From: CAJXMH01 sp964001305
GTDB lineage: Bacteria > Bacteroidota > Bacteroidia > Flavobacteriales_E > Vicingaceae
DNA: 64,000 nucleotides
Assembly: GCA_964001305.1 (NCBI GenBank)
Contig: CAXFAI010000001.1
Span: forward strand, 1-64,000
Reading direction: 5' to 3'
The notes beneath the pieces were generated by a model. That model saw only the letters and a list, made by a program, of their open reading frames with translations. It was not told where the DNA came from and searched no databases. Numbering within the stretch: the first letter of the stretch is position 1; each line of letters begins with the position of its first letter. A program made the translations under genes and the position numbers. Positions 19,525 through 28,327 of the stretch are shown in pieces.

Positions 19525-20145
19525 TTATCTAAAGTGTTGCTGGCCTTGTATCCATCCCACAACACACCAACGTTCACCACTTAAAACTGGTTTTACACGA
19601 TGTAATATGTAAGATGGAAATAATGCAATTGCTCCTTGTTCTCGTGTAGTTGACATAGCTTTATTAGAGGTTTTTATTTCTAGCTCCCCTCCTTCATAAT
19701 CTTCTGAATCTGAAAGTTGAACTGACATAGAAACTTTACGACCACTCTCTTTCCCTCCTACAATATCTAAATGCCAATCGTAGTGATGCTGATAATTTCC
19801 CTCATAATGTAACAAAAGCAAGGGGTTGTGAAAACCACTGATGTCAAAATTCCATGCTGCCTCATGGTTTGCAAATTTAGCAGCCTTAAGAAACCGTTCA
19901 TAAAGCCAAGCAGTTTCTTCATTTAAAGGAATTGAATATTGATTGACTTCTCTTTCTTTGGTCTTGTTAGTTAACTTCTCTTTATCACCAACTGTTTCGC
20001 CGGATTCTAAAGTTAATTTATTGCTCCATGAAATGATTTGCTTGCACATTTCAGTATTCAAATAATATTGCTTCTTTTCATCAGTTTGCTGATCTAACAA
20101 TACACAAGAAACGATTGAATGCAGTGGTTTCGGAGAAAGTATCAT
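19525..20145 (-). CDS. 2OG-Fe(II) oxygenase (prolyl 4-hydroxylase/PKHD type)
   Basis: This 206-residue cytoplasmic protein has the double-stranded beta-helix ligands of the family: H125 and D127 (HLD) for iron, distal H182 (LHRVKP) and R192 (ERWCVVGW) for 2-oxoglutarate. GGELEI at 152-157 matches PKHD-type hydroxylases. These enzymes hydroxylate proteins or small molecules using O2 and 2-oxoglutarate; the substrate is not evident. It lies 22 bp downstream of the giant RHS gene on the same strand, so transcription is likely shared. No immunity-type gene sits at that position, which makes the oxygenase the nearest candidate partner of the RHS protein, though this is only context. There is no signal peptide. 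Confidence 0.85.
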   Translation of the reverse strand: MILSPKPLHSIVSCVLLDQQTDEKKQYYLNTEMCKQIISWSNKLTLESGETVGDKEKLTNKTKEREVNQYSIPLNEETAWLYERFLKAAKFANHEAAWNFDISGFHNPLLLLHYEGNYQHHYDWHLDIVGGKESGRKVSMSVQLSDSEDYEGGELEIKTSNKAMSTTREQGAIALFPSYILHRVKPVLSGERWCVVGWIQGQQHFR

Positions 20146-20167
20146 TGAATTGAGTTTTAAAATTATT

Positions 20168-23100
20168 TTAATGCTTTATTAAAGAACCAACTTTGGCGGT
20201 ATTAAATCCAACAGGGTTCATTAATCGAAGAGGGAGCATGCTTAATCGGTAAGCTGATAATTGCACACCATAATTTTGAAAATTATTAGATATATGCTGA
20301 ACAGCGTTTAATATCTCGTCTGGATCTTCAGTCACCCCCCAAGATGGTGCTTCCGGAGCCACAGGTTTAATAACTCTTGAAGACATACCGTAGCTAGCCA
20401 TGCCCATTAATAGACCTGTAGCTGCTGAAATTCCTACTGCTGCTCCATTGAAATGGTGAGCTACATTTTGGCCGTTTATTCCACATTCTAACAATTGAGC
20501 TGTTGAAGAACCACTTGCTCCAGCTGCAGCGCCTGTTGCAGCTTTTACAGTTAAACTAAAAGCAGTTCTTAAGGCAGTACTTGCGCCTAAAGCACTACCA
20601 TCTAAAGCCCCTGCAGCAAATGCTCCACCTGCAATGGCAACACCTGCTGTAACTAAACCACTCGCAGCACCAACACCCTCTGAAATTCCCCAAGATTTAA
20701 AATTACCATGATTGAAATGAGTGCTGTTATACATTAATCCACTGCCACCTGCACCAATTGCGGTTCCTCCAGCAGCAATAGCAGCATTAGCACCATCCCC
20801 TGCTGCAATAATTCCTGCACCTATGGCCATTTCTGCAACATCAGCAAATATCATTAATACACTAATTGCATTATGTCCACTTGGATCTATGTGATTGATA
20901 GGGTCATTTAAAGCATAGGCATATCGATTATAAGCATCTTGTCTGTATGCTTTAGCGCCTAATTGGTTATCTGCACTTATAAATTTCCTAAGAATGGGAT
21001 CATAATACCGTGCATTAAAATAATACAGACCTGTATTTTCATCATATTCCTTCCCAGTGTATTTTGGTATAAAGTTGTTGGGGCCACTTTGAGTCATTAC
21101 TCCATATGGTTGATAATGAACTTGACTTACAAAGTCACCTTGATCATTAGCCGTGGCTACAACGCTACCTTGATGATTATGAAAATAATACAGTGTGCCA
21201 TTTTGTGGCATTCCACTAATATTAGCATCTAATGTTGATCCATTTGTTATACTTGCAATGGCACCATAAGGCCCATGAAGTACTTTGTTTGTCATACCCG
21301 ACTTTGTAACCTGATAGCTGGGATTTACATAGACGAGTTCAAAATCATTGATGGAGTCTTTCTTGGATATTCTAATTCCCTTGTAATTGTATTTATAGCT
21401 GTATTGAGTTTTACTGTCCTTCTTTACGCTCCGTAGTTCATTTTTAGCATTAAAGAAATAACTCCAATGGCTTGTACTCGTTCCTATTTGTTCCTTACTT
21501 TTCAAGTTCCCAAAAGCATCATAACTTAAATTACATTTATTAGTAGTTCCATTTTTTATGGAGATTAGTTGATTGCCATTATAGTTATATGCATTAGTAC
21601 CTATTGTATCTATGTTACCTCCTTTAGCATAATGATACTTTGTATTGTTGGAATTTGAAGTGAAGTCAGTCAAACGCAATTGATCATAACTATATTTGAT
21701 TGTATCATTATTTTGAGTATCAACTATTTTAGAAATTTCCATATAAGCATTCCAATAGATGCTTTTAGAATAAAGTGAAGTCGCTCCATTTTTAACATTT
21801 TGACCAATCAGATAGCCATCTGCGGAATATAGTTCATTGATGACATTTCCATTGGCATAACGAATGCGTTCTGCTCTTCCATTGGCATTATAATTTGAAT
21901 AAGTAGCAAAGGTTTGAACCCCTTTTGAGCTGTCTTGGGTATCAAGCAATGCAACACTCTGTAAGTTATCGTTTTTATACGTATTATATTGAACAGATCC
22001 ATCAGGAAAAGTCATGTTAATTAGCTTTCCTCTTGGAGATCTTTGGTAGTTTGTAATATAATTTGCTTGATTCGATGAAAGCGACAAGGTTTTTTGTTTC
22101 ACTTTATGAAATACATCATAGGCAAAAGACTCTTTTGACTCAATAGCGCTATTGGATTTTATAGTAATTGAATTTATTTCACCCAAACCGTTATTTCCTG
22201 TTGTAGCATCATCCCAATTAATTAGTTGAGTTATTGTGTCCGAAGCATTTATCTGATCAATAAATTGTTTTTCTACAATTCTGCCCATAGAATCATGGTT
22301 GTAATTAATGATTGCTTTGGTACTAATTTTTTGCATTTTTAAACCACTAATCGAATCGTACTTAAAACGTATCATACCTCTAGAAGCATCTGAATGGGTT
22401 TGAACTCTACCAATTGCATCATAAGAAGTGCTATCTATCAGCTTATTCGTAGTTATGGTTTTTGTTTTTTCTCCCAATAAGTTGTAGTAAAAATGTGTAG
22501 TATCATCAAAATTCGTATTGTAAAATGAAACTAATCTATTCTTACCGTTTATATAAGATTTAAAGTAGATGTATTGAACACTTTCATTGATTGACTTTAC
22601 AATTGTTTTATATACTTTTTCACAAGGTAAATTTATCCCATCTATCAAGACTGAAGCATTACTGTTATAGGCAAAAATAGTACCTGTGGAGTCAGAAGAA
22701 TGAGGTATAGGACTGATTGAAGAGTATAGTCTGCCATATGGATCATATTTTCTCAGCGTCCATGAGATTTTAGTATCAGTGCTCAAGTAAGGTGCAGACT
22801 CTTGAATGACTTTGCTAATAGCATTATATTGTTTGTCTACAATAACAGTCGTGTCTTTGTTAAACTGTTTTTCACTGCGTACGTGCCTTCCCATTCCATC
22901 TAAATAAGTTTTATGTATTAAAAGATCCGTTGAATTATTGCCTTGGGGCCAAGTTTGTAATAGTTTATTTTGATGATAAAAGCCACTGTCCGATGCGTGA
23001 TAAGAATGTTCAGATAGGCTTACAACCAATCTAGATTGTAGGTTTGATGTGTTGATACCAGCAAGTAAAGTAGGAATTTCATTGATACTTGATTTAATAT

Positions 23101-26100
23101 TAGCAGGTGCAGCAGGAATAGAGCTTTGTGTAAGGCTTACTCTACCAGAGCCATCATAAAGTTTTACAAAAATATTATCGTTTGGATCTATCTTAACAAC
23201 TCTTTTTCCAAATCTCGGATCATATGCAAACTGAGTAGTCAGTTTTGTGCCATTTTGATTTACAGGTGTTATACTATCTACTAAATAAGTGTTATAAGTG
23301 CTATCATAGTGTGTTGTAGTTACCGAACTACCCGGTGTTGTTGCAGTCAATCGATTACCATACGCATCGTAAGTATATGTATAAGTTAAAAACTTATTCT
23401 GAGTATTATCCCATTTTCCATGAGATAGTACATTTCTCTTCCCATCATACGTAAACTTATCTAACCGTAGGTCTGCATTGCTAAAGCTAGAATCTACTCC
23501 ATTTGATAATGGAGACTTTTTCTGCCAACGAAGAGCACCAAAACGCCAGTTTGATAAATTACTTTTTCCATAGCTTTTGTGGGTATATAGATTGTCTTTA
23601 GTCGTTAAATCTTGACCATTTCTTTTAGTATACCCTAGTTCGCTAATTAAAGTGATGTTACCATAAATGTCATAGGCATACTGTTCTAACAAAGAATAAG
23701 AATAAACACCATTGTTATAAATATTTTTTTGCTCTGCTATTTTATGTTGCAGATATACACCATTAGCACTATCAAGACTATACTGATGGGTACTTGAAGT
23801 TAAGGTGTCACCACTATGATAGATACGATTCATGGATGTTTTCTCTGTAATTGCAATTGATTCTTTTAATAAGCCTGTTTTTGGAAAAAGTAATTCATAT
23901 ACAGAAATAGTTTTGGTTCTATTATTTGAATTTGTATGAGAAACCGTTTCAAAGCCAAGCCACCCTCTTCCGCGATTATCAACTAAGGCGTTTGCATAAT
24001 TGAGAGTATAATTATAAGAATAACTAACATTTGGCAATTTTGAAGTAAATGCTTCAGCATATGAGGAAACCACATAACGATGACTTCCATAAAGTAAGCG
24101 AATGTTATAAGTAGGGACATTTGAGACACCTGGATTTGAGGCAATAACACTTCCAGATTGAAAACGGGAAAGCGCTGAACCAAAACTAGAATTAGCTTGA
24201 TATACAGAATTGTCACTCAATGGTTTATAATTTATAATGTATGAATTCCCTATTCCATCTGTTGCAGAAAGTAGTAAATCTGGGCAACTACCTTTTGCAA
24301 TGGCAGCTACTACTCCAATTCCTGATTCAAACCCAACTATGTCAGCTATTCCATCCCCACTGATATCTGCTAAAACACGCGCACTATTATCATATTTCTG
24401 ATTTCCAAAATGTTCATATTTGGGCCATGAAGTTGTATTTAAAGTTCCTCCTAGATTGAGACCTACAACAGCACCTGAATTATCATATCCAAGTACATCC
24501 GCTTTTCCGTCCAAGTTTAAATCGTTCAGTATCCTTGGATAGTCAGCAGGCCATTTGTTACCACTAAAACTGGTAGACATTTTATTAATAGCAGTAAAAC
24601 CATTACCAGTAGAGTATGCCACATAAACTCCTGAATTCTTGAATCCAATTAAATCCATAAGTCCATCTCCATTGAGGTCCGCCATCATCTTGGGGTTTGA
24701 AGACCATGAATTATCGCTAAAATCAGAATATGATTGACTCCAATTTGTACTATCAAATCTTGAGGAAGTAGACAACTCCACGTGAATACTGTTAGAACCA
24801 AAGCCAATGATATCTCCTCTTTGATCGCCATTTACATCAGCAAAAATGATGGGTGCGTCAACCCACTGATTGCCAGTATATGAACTACTCCAATTTCCAA
24901 GTGCACCATAAGTGTTATCCCCTGCTAAAGAAACATAGACTGCATCATTATTTATCCCAATTACGTCTACTTTGTGATCTCCATTAACATCTGATATGAA
25001 ATATTGCCCATCAGACCAATTATTCCCTTTGAAATAATCTTGTTTTATCCAATTAGCTGTACTAAAAGAAGTTCCTGAGGAGATAGCAGCTTTAATCGTT
25101 CCATTATCATCTATTCCTAGAACATCTGCTTTTCCATCGCCATTTACATCCACAATCCACCTTTTTGAATACTGAGTCCAATTATTTCCTGTAAAATCAG
25201 CTGACCATTGAGATTTATCACTAAAGCTTTGACCTTCATCTTGAGCTAGTGAGACATAAACTCCAGTATTAAACCCCACAATGTCAGACAATCCATCGCC
25301 ATTTACATCAGCCAATGTCACATCAGACCAATCATTACTTACAAATGATGTAGATATGGTATTCTTCGTGTTAAAATCTAAAGTTTCATTTTGCCAATTG
25401 AACGTAGTGGCTGGTAGAACAATATCACCAGCCGTTAATTGTACACTATTTAGTCTACTGCGAGACGTAGAAGGTGATAATTGACTTTCATAATTCAAAG
25501 TATAATTAAATACCAGATTATTAACAATGAAAGTTTTAATATTAGTTAACCTCTTATTTGTTTGTATAGAAGCTCCACCCATGTAGTGCGTATAAGAGTC
25601 GGGTCTATCTTCATAAGTAAATTGAACTGATCGATGTCCCTTTGTAGGATTTGTTATAGAATTAGTACCATAGGTAATGGTGTTGGGGTAAAATTGTCCA
25701 TTATCAGAAGTGTAAGAAAAAGTCATTGTATTACTATTGGGATCGGTTACTTTATTTAACGTCCAAACACGAACATAATCAGTTCCACCAGCAGTTGCTA
25801 TAATTCTACTATCGGTACTTCGCCCATACTCTTTTATTGTACCATCTTTCTCTGTTACTTTAAAGTAATATTTAGGTTCTCCATTTAAAGATGAATCAGC
25901 CACTGTTTGAATCAGGTTCCAACTCTCTATTTCTGTATGATATTGTGTATTATCACCAAAGTAATCTCCACTGGTATTCATTAAACGCATTCCATCTAGA
26001 CTTAATCGATCATTATTGTTGTAATTAACTGCACCAGCTACCCCGTCTATTGCAATGATTTGATTGGTTCTACTAATAGCAGATAATCCTTTAACTGACC

Positions 26101-26395
26101 ATCCTACTCCTAACCTTCCATTCTGAGGATTACTTGAATAAGCTAATGCTAAATGGGGTTCGAGATTCTTAATTCCCGGTGGAACTTGTATTGGAATATC
26201 GTATTGTGCATTCCCACTCCTTCCTACAGAAAAGTGAGCGGGTATAGAGCCTGCTGATGGGCTTTGACTAAGCACATTCAGGCTTATTAAAATAAAAATT
26301 GAAAAAATAAGGGTAGGTAAACTACCTTTATAAATATCTGCTGAAGTTGAAAACTTCTTTTCGCTTAAGCTAGTTATTATTTGATAGATTAACAT
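20168..26395 (-). CDS. SpvB / FG-GAP / RHS repeat giant protein
   Basis: In its 2075 residues the order is: a hydrophobic export segment at about 25-45 (LPTLIFSIFILISLNVLSQ), preceded by a basic stretch; an SpvB-like domain from about 50 (VGRSGNAQYDIPIQVPPG); seven VCBS/FG-GAP repeats at about 350-700 (DVNGDGLSD, DVNGDGKAD and similar); a TcdB-middle-like segment (about 700-900); many YD/RHS repeats (about 1000-1760); and the RHS core at about 1737-1840 (HNHQGSVVATAN, GLYYFNARYYDP, DPSGHN). The last 235 residues form a Gly/Ala-rich, partly membrane-like segment followed by a 60-residue polar tail. This is the architecture of Tc-toxin or polymorphic-toxin cocoon proteins. No known toxin fold is recognised at the C terminus and no immunity gene follows. 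The start may be later than the first ATG, but the signal segment must be kept. Confidence 0.9.
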   Translation of the reverse strand: MLIYQIITSLSEKKFSTSADIYKGSLPTLIFSIFILISLNVLSQSPSAGSIPAHFSVGRSGNAQYDIPIQVPPGIKNLEPHLALAYSSNPQNGRLGVGWSVKGLSAISRTNQIIAIDGVAGAVNYNNNDRLSLDGMRLMNTSGDYFGDNTQYHTEIESWNLIQTVADSSLNGEPKYYFKVTEKDGTIKEYGRSTDSRIIATAGGTDYVRVWTLNKVTDPNSNTMTFSYTSDNGQFYPNTITYGTNSITNPTKGHRSVQFTYEDRPDSYTHYMGGASIQTNKRLTNIKTFIVNNLVFNYTLNYESQLSPSTSRSRLNSVQLTAGDIVLPATTFNWQNETLDFNTKNTISTSFVSNDWSDVTLADVNGDGLSDIVGFNTGVYVSLAQDEGQSFSDKSQWSADFTGNNWTQYSKRWIVDVNGDGKADVLGIDDNGTIKAAISSGTSFSTANWIKQDYFKGNNWSDGQYFISDVNGDHKVDVIGINNDAVYVSLAGDNTYGALGNWSSSYTGNQWVDAPIIFADVNGDQRGDIIGFGSNSIHVELSTSSRFDSTNWSQSYSDFSDNSWSSNPKMMADLNGDGLMDLIGFKNSGVYVAYSTGNGFTAINKMSTSFSGNKWPADYPRILNDLNLDGKADVLGYDNSGAVVGLNLGGTLNTTSWPKYEHFGNQKYDNSARVLADISGDGIADIVGFESGIGVVAAIAKGSCPDLLLSATDGIGNSYIINYKPLSDNSVYQANSSFGSALSRFQSGSVIASNPGVSNVPTYNIRLLYGSHRYVVSSYAEAFTSKLPNVSYSYNYTLNYANALVDNRGRGWLGFETVSHTNSNNRTKTISVYELLFPKTGLLKESIAITEKTSMNRIYHSGDTLTSSTHQYSLDSANGVYLQHKIAEQKNIYNNGVYSYSLLEQYAYDIYGNITLISELGYTKRNGQDLTTKDNLYTHKSYGKSNLSNWRFGALRWQKKSPLSNGVDSSFSNADLRLDKFTYDGKRNVLSHGKWDNTQNKFLTYTYTYDAYGNRLTATTPGSSVTTTHYDSTYNTYLVDSITPVNQNGTKLTTQFAYDPRFGKRVVKIDPNDNIFVKLYDGSGRVSLTQSSIPAAPANIKSSINEIPTLLAGINTSNLQSRLVVSLSEHSYHASDSGFYHQNKLLQTWPQGNNSTDLLIHKTYLDGMGRHVRSEKQFNKDTTVIVDKQYNAISKVIQESAPYLSTDTKISWTLRKYDPYGRLYSSISPIPHSSDSTGTIFAYNSNASVLIDGINLPCEKVYKTIVKSINESVQYIYFKSYINGKNRLVSFYNTNFDDTTHFYYNLLGEKTKTITTNKLIDSTSYDAIGRVQTHSDASRGMIRFKYDSISGLKMQKISTKAIINYNHDSMGRIVEKQFIDQINASDTITQLINWDDATTGNNGLGEINSITIKSNSAIESKESFAYDVFHKVKQKTLSLSSNQANYITNYQRSPRGKLINMTFPDGSVQYNTYKNDNLQSVALLDTQDSSKGVQTFATYSNYNANGRAERIRYANGNVINELYSADGYLIGQNVKNGATSLYSKSIYWNAYMEISKIVDTQNNDTIKYSYDQLRLTDFTSNSNNTKYHYAKGGNIDTIGTNAYNYNGNQLISIKNGTTNKCNLSYDAFGNLKSKEQIGTSTSHWSYFFNAKNELRSVKKDSKTQYSYKYNYKGIRISKKDSINDFELVYVNPSYQVTKSGMTNKVLHGPYGAIASITNGSTLDANISGMPQNGTLYYFHNHQGSVVATANDQGDFVSQVHYQPYGVMTQSGPNNFIPKYTGKEYDENTGLYYFNARYYDPILRKFISADNQLGAKAYRQDAYNRYAYALNDPINHIDPSGHNAISVLMIFADVAEMAIGAGIIAAGDGANAAIAAGGTAIGAGGSGLMYNSTHFNHGNFKSWGISEGVGAASGLVTAGVAIAGGAFAAGALDGSALGASTALRTAFSLTVKAATGAAAGASGSSTAQLLECGINGQNVAHHFNGAAVGISAATGLLMGMASYGMSSRVIKPVAPEAPSWGVTEDPDEILNAVQHISNNFQNYGVQLSAYRLSMLPLRLMNPVGFNTAKVGSLIKH

Positions 26396-26437
26396 AGGAA
26401 TGAGGTTTAAGGTATTATAAAAATTGAATGGAAAGAG

Positions 26438-26471
26438 AAAACAAGGTCAATGAAAGCATCTACCTTGTTTT
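26438..26471 (-). terminator. Terminator after the first aegerolysin-like gene
   Basis: The arms are AAAACAAGGT and ACCTTGTTTT, a 10-bp perfect stem with a 14-nt loop. On the minus strand a TTTTCTCTTT tract follows. It lies 12 bp past the stop of the gene ending at 26484 and before the RHS start, so RHS probably has its own promoter or receives read-through. Confidence 0.7.
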
Positions 26472-26483
26472 TTTCACTATATA

Positions 26484-26894
26484 TTATTTTTTAGTTGTTG
26501 ATTTAATAGTGAAGTTGTAACTACAAGGGTGCCCATCGGGTGGAACAGCCCCATTTTCAGGTGGATTATTCTGTCCAACAAAAGCAGACCATGAAAGATC
26601 AAAATTTTGATTTTTAAAATCCCCTGTCCATGTACCATAGTTCTTTCCCGAGAATGGACAGCCAAAAGTGGCGGTAAATGTTGAACCTGCTGAAGTTTGA
26701 TAAATAAAACTTCCTTCTGTTCCTGCTGGACCTGATGAATCAATTAGTGCTAGTCTTTCACTGCTTGAATGCGCCTTCAAAGTAGATGGCGGAGGAGTTA
26801 CCCAATATCCCCATCCTGGGGTTGGCAAATCAGATAAGGTTAAGTCCTCATCTGTGTCATTGGAAATGATCATGTAACATCCAAAATCTGACAT
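26484..26894 (-). CDS. Aegerolysin-like protein, copy 1
   Basis: This 136-residue protein has no signal peptide. It opens with a strand and turn (FGCYMIISNDTDEDLTL) followed by WGYW. Mid-protein it has GTEGSF at 58-63 and CP at 79-80, followed by N85 and W89. The order of a first-strand Asn, a Trp-Gly, a G-T-E-G-S/T-F loop and a C-P motif matches the small beta-sandwich aegerolysins (pleurotolysin A, Asp-hemolysin, bacterial Gpp34-type), which bind specific lipids and often need a partner for pore formation. I infer the family from motif order; a DUF of similar size is possible. Copy 2 at 27129 is roughly 60% identical by eye. A hairpin shared with copy 2 lies upstream, and a terminator follows. 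Confidence 0.5.
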   Translation of the reverse strand: MSDFGCYMIISNDTDEDLTLSDLPTPGWGYWVTPPPSTLKAHSSSERLALIDSSGPAGTEGSFIYQTSAGSTFTATFGCPFSGKNYGTWTGDFKNQNFDLSWSAFVGQNNPPENGAVPPDGHPCSYNFTIKSTTKK

Positions 26895-26972
26895 AATTTT
26901 TAAGTTTTAAGTGAATATTTGATTTAAATTATGCCTCAAATTTCTCTTGATAATAAGTCTTCCAAAAGATGA

Positions 26973-27003
26973 AAAACCACTGTTTTATTAAAACAGTGGT
27001 TTT
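26973..27003 (-). promoter_or_regulatory. Perfect hairpin upstream of aegerolysin-like copy 1
   Basis: AAAACCACTG...CAGTGGTTTT forms 15-bp arms around a single central base (26973-27003), 78 nt before the start at 26894. It has T residues on both sides, so it could work as a terminator or attenuator. The same core, ACCACTGTTT/AAACAGTGGT, recurs in altered form before copy 2. Confidence 0.6.
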
Positions 27004-27084
27004 ACTTAAGATGTAAATTCAGACAATAATCGACTCTTTCATTCTGAGTCAATATTTAGAGATTGCTATAAAATAAGTCATAAA

Positions 27085-27113
27085 AAAAAGGCTAACTCGA
27101 TGTTAGCCTTTTT
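27085..27113 (-). terminator. Terminator after aegerolysin-like copy 2
   Basis: AAAAAGGCTAAC / GTTAGCCTTTTT, a 12-bp perfect stem with a 5-nt loop, lies 15 bp beyond the stop at 27129. T runs on both strands make it a strong intrinsic terminator. Confidence 0.85.
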
Positions 27114-27128
27114 CTTTAATTAAACTTG

Positions 27129-27536
27129 TTACTTCGATTTATCCTTTATATAAAAATCATAGTTACAAGGATGACCATCCACCGGTATACCATCTTGCTT
27201 TGTGCCATGATCAGGTGTCCATCCAGTCCATGAAATATCAAACTCTTGTCTTCCTTCATACTCACCTGTCAAGCTACCATTATTACTACCATGATAGGGG
27301 CATGCAAAACTTGCAGTAAAAGTTGAACCTGCAGCAGTTTTATAGGTGAAACTTCCTTCACTTCCCGCAGGTCCTGAAGAATCAAACAATTTGCACAGGT
27401 GAGAATTTGATTTAGCTTTAAGTGTTGAAGGAGGTGGTGTTTCCCAATAACCCCAAATTGGAGTTGGAAGGTCTGCTAAAGTTAGATCTTCGTCACTCTC
27501 ATTGTGAATAATCATGTAACATCCGAAATTTGCCAT
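27129..27536 (-). CDS. Aegerolysin-like protein, copy 2
   Basis: This 135-residue paralogue of the 26484 product has the same length, the same FGCYMII start and the same WGYW, GSEGSF and ACP motifs. Its C-terminal DGHPCNYDFYIKD matches the copy 1 end (DGHPCSYNFTIK), with a conserved Cys at the same place. The differences cluster in the loop before that Cys. There is no signal peptide or sorting domain, so release would need lysis or another route. The gene has its own terminator (27085) and its own upstream hairpin (27608-27632), and the 15-20 bp just before each start codon are nearly the same (TTTAAGTTTTAA with the start context reversed). A tandem duplication of a complete transcription unit explains this. 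The lipid-binding role is inferred from the family resemblance only. Confidence 0.5.
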   Translation of the reverse strand: MANFGCYMIIHNESDEDLTLADLPTPIWGYWETPPPSTLKAKSNSHLCKLFDSSGPAGSEGSFTYKTAAGSTFTASFACPYHGSNNGSLTGEYEGRQEFDISWTGWTPDHGTKQDGIPVDGHPCNYDFYIKDKSK

Positions 27537-27607
27537 AGTTTTAAGTTTTAAATGAATAAATTACAATTCAAACTTCTTAAGAATGTGGATGTTACAAAAG
27601 GCAAAAT

Positions 27608-27632
27608 ACTACCGTTTTTGCTAAACAGTGGT
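27608..27632 (-). promoter_or_regulatory. Degenerate copy of the hairpin before aegerolysin-like copy 2
   Basis: The arms ACTACCGTTT (27608-27617) and AAACAGTGGT (27623-27632) pair with one T-G wobble and one mismatch and sit 71 nt before the start at 27536. The right arm is identical to that of the 26973 hairpin and the spacing to the start codon is close (71 against 81 nt from the core), pointing to a retained regulatory element. Confidence 0.5.
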
Positions 27633-27655
27633 TTTTAGGTATCAATGTATTCTAT

Positions 27656-28327
27656 CTAAAATAAAAGTTCTTCAGGGTCGAATAGATTATTCTTAACAGC
27701 AAAAATGACTAAACCTGCACTGTTTCTCGCACCTGTCTTTTCCAATAAATTCTTTTTATGCCCTTCAACTGTACTTTTAGAAATAAATAACTTCTCAGAA
27801 ATCTCTTGAGCTGTGAATTGTCTACAAATGGCTTGTAGAACTTCAATCTCTCTTTTTGATAATGCATCTGCTTCAAACCTAGGTAGAGGAACTTTACTTG
27901 AAATTTGAGTGCGTATAGCACCAATTTGTTCTTGGGTGAGGTAATATCCCTTTTGGTTTACGGTTTTTATCACTTGAAGCAATTCATTTGGGTTGATACC
28001 TTTCGGTAAGAAAGCATCGATATTGTTCTTCAACATGTACCCCACTAATGCCTTGTTGAAATGAGATGAAAAAATAATCACTTTAGCATCAGGATAATTA
28101 TTTTTGATAAGTTGTGCAGTTTCTACACCATCCAACTCTCCCATTTTAAGATCTAATAAAAAGACATCAATCTGACTTTCCTCCTTCTCAATTTTCTGAA
28201 TTAAATTTTGACCTCCATTAGCTATATAAACTAAGTCAATTTCTTCTTTTTGATTAAAATAGTCCTCTAAAAGGCTAAGAATTAACTGTTCATCATCAGC
28301 AATTGCAAGTTTGATTTGTTTCTTCAT
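27656..28327 (-). CDS. Response regulator, NarL/LuxR family
   Basis: This 223-residue protein has a receiver domain at 1-120, with acidic pair D11/D12, phosphoacceptor D59 (LLDLKMGELDG), and K109 in FLPKG. A LuxR-type helix-turn-helix follows at about 155-205 (LSKREIEVLQAI, then ISEKLFISKSTVEGHKKNL). It should be phosphorylated by the kinase encoded immediately upstream; the two genes overlap by one base at 28327. It is the last gene of a four-gene minus-strand unit starting at 30433. Its neighbour downstream is the aegerolysin-like pair, which makes these genes plausible targets, though no binding site can be named. Confidence 0.93.
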   Translation of the reverse strand: MKKQIKLAIADDEQLILSLLEDYFNQKEEIDLVYIANGGQNLIQKIEKEESQIDVFLLDLKMGELDGVETAQLIKNNYPDAKVIIFSSHFNKALVGYMLKNNIDAFLPKGINPNELLQVIKTVNQKGYYLTQEQIGAIRTQISSKVPLPRFEADALSKREIEVLQAICRQFTAQEISEKLFISKSTVEGHKKNLLEKTGARNSAGLVIFAVKNNLFDPEELLF

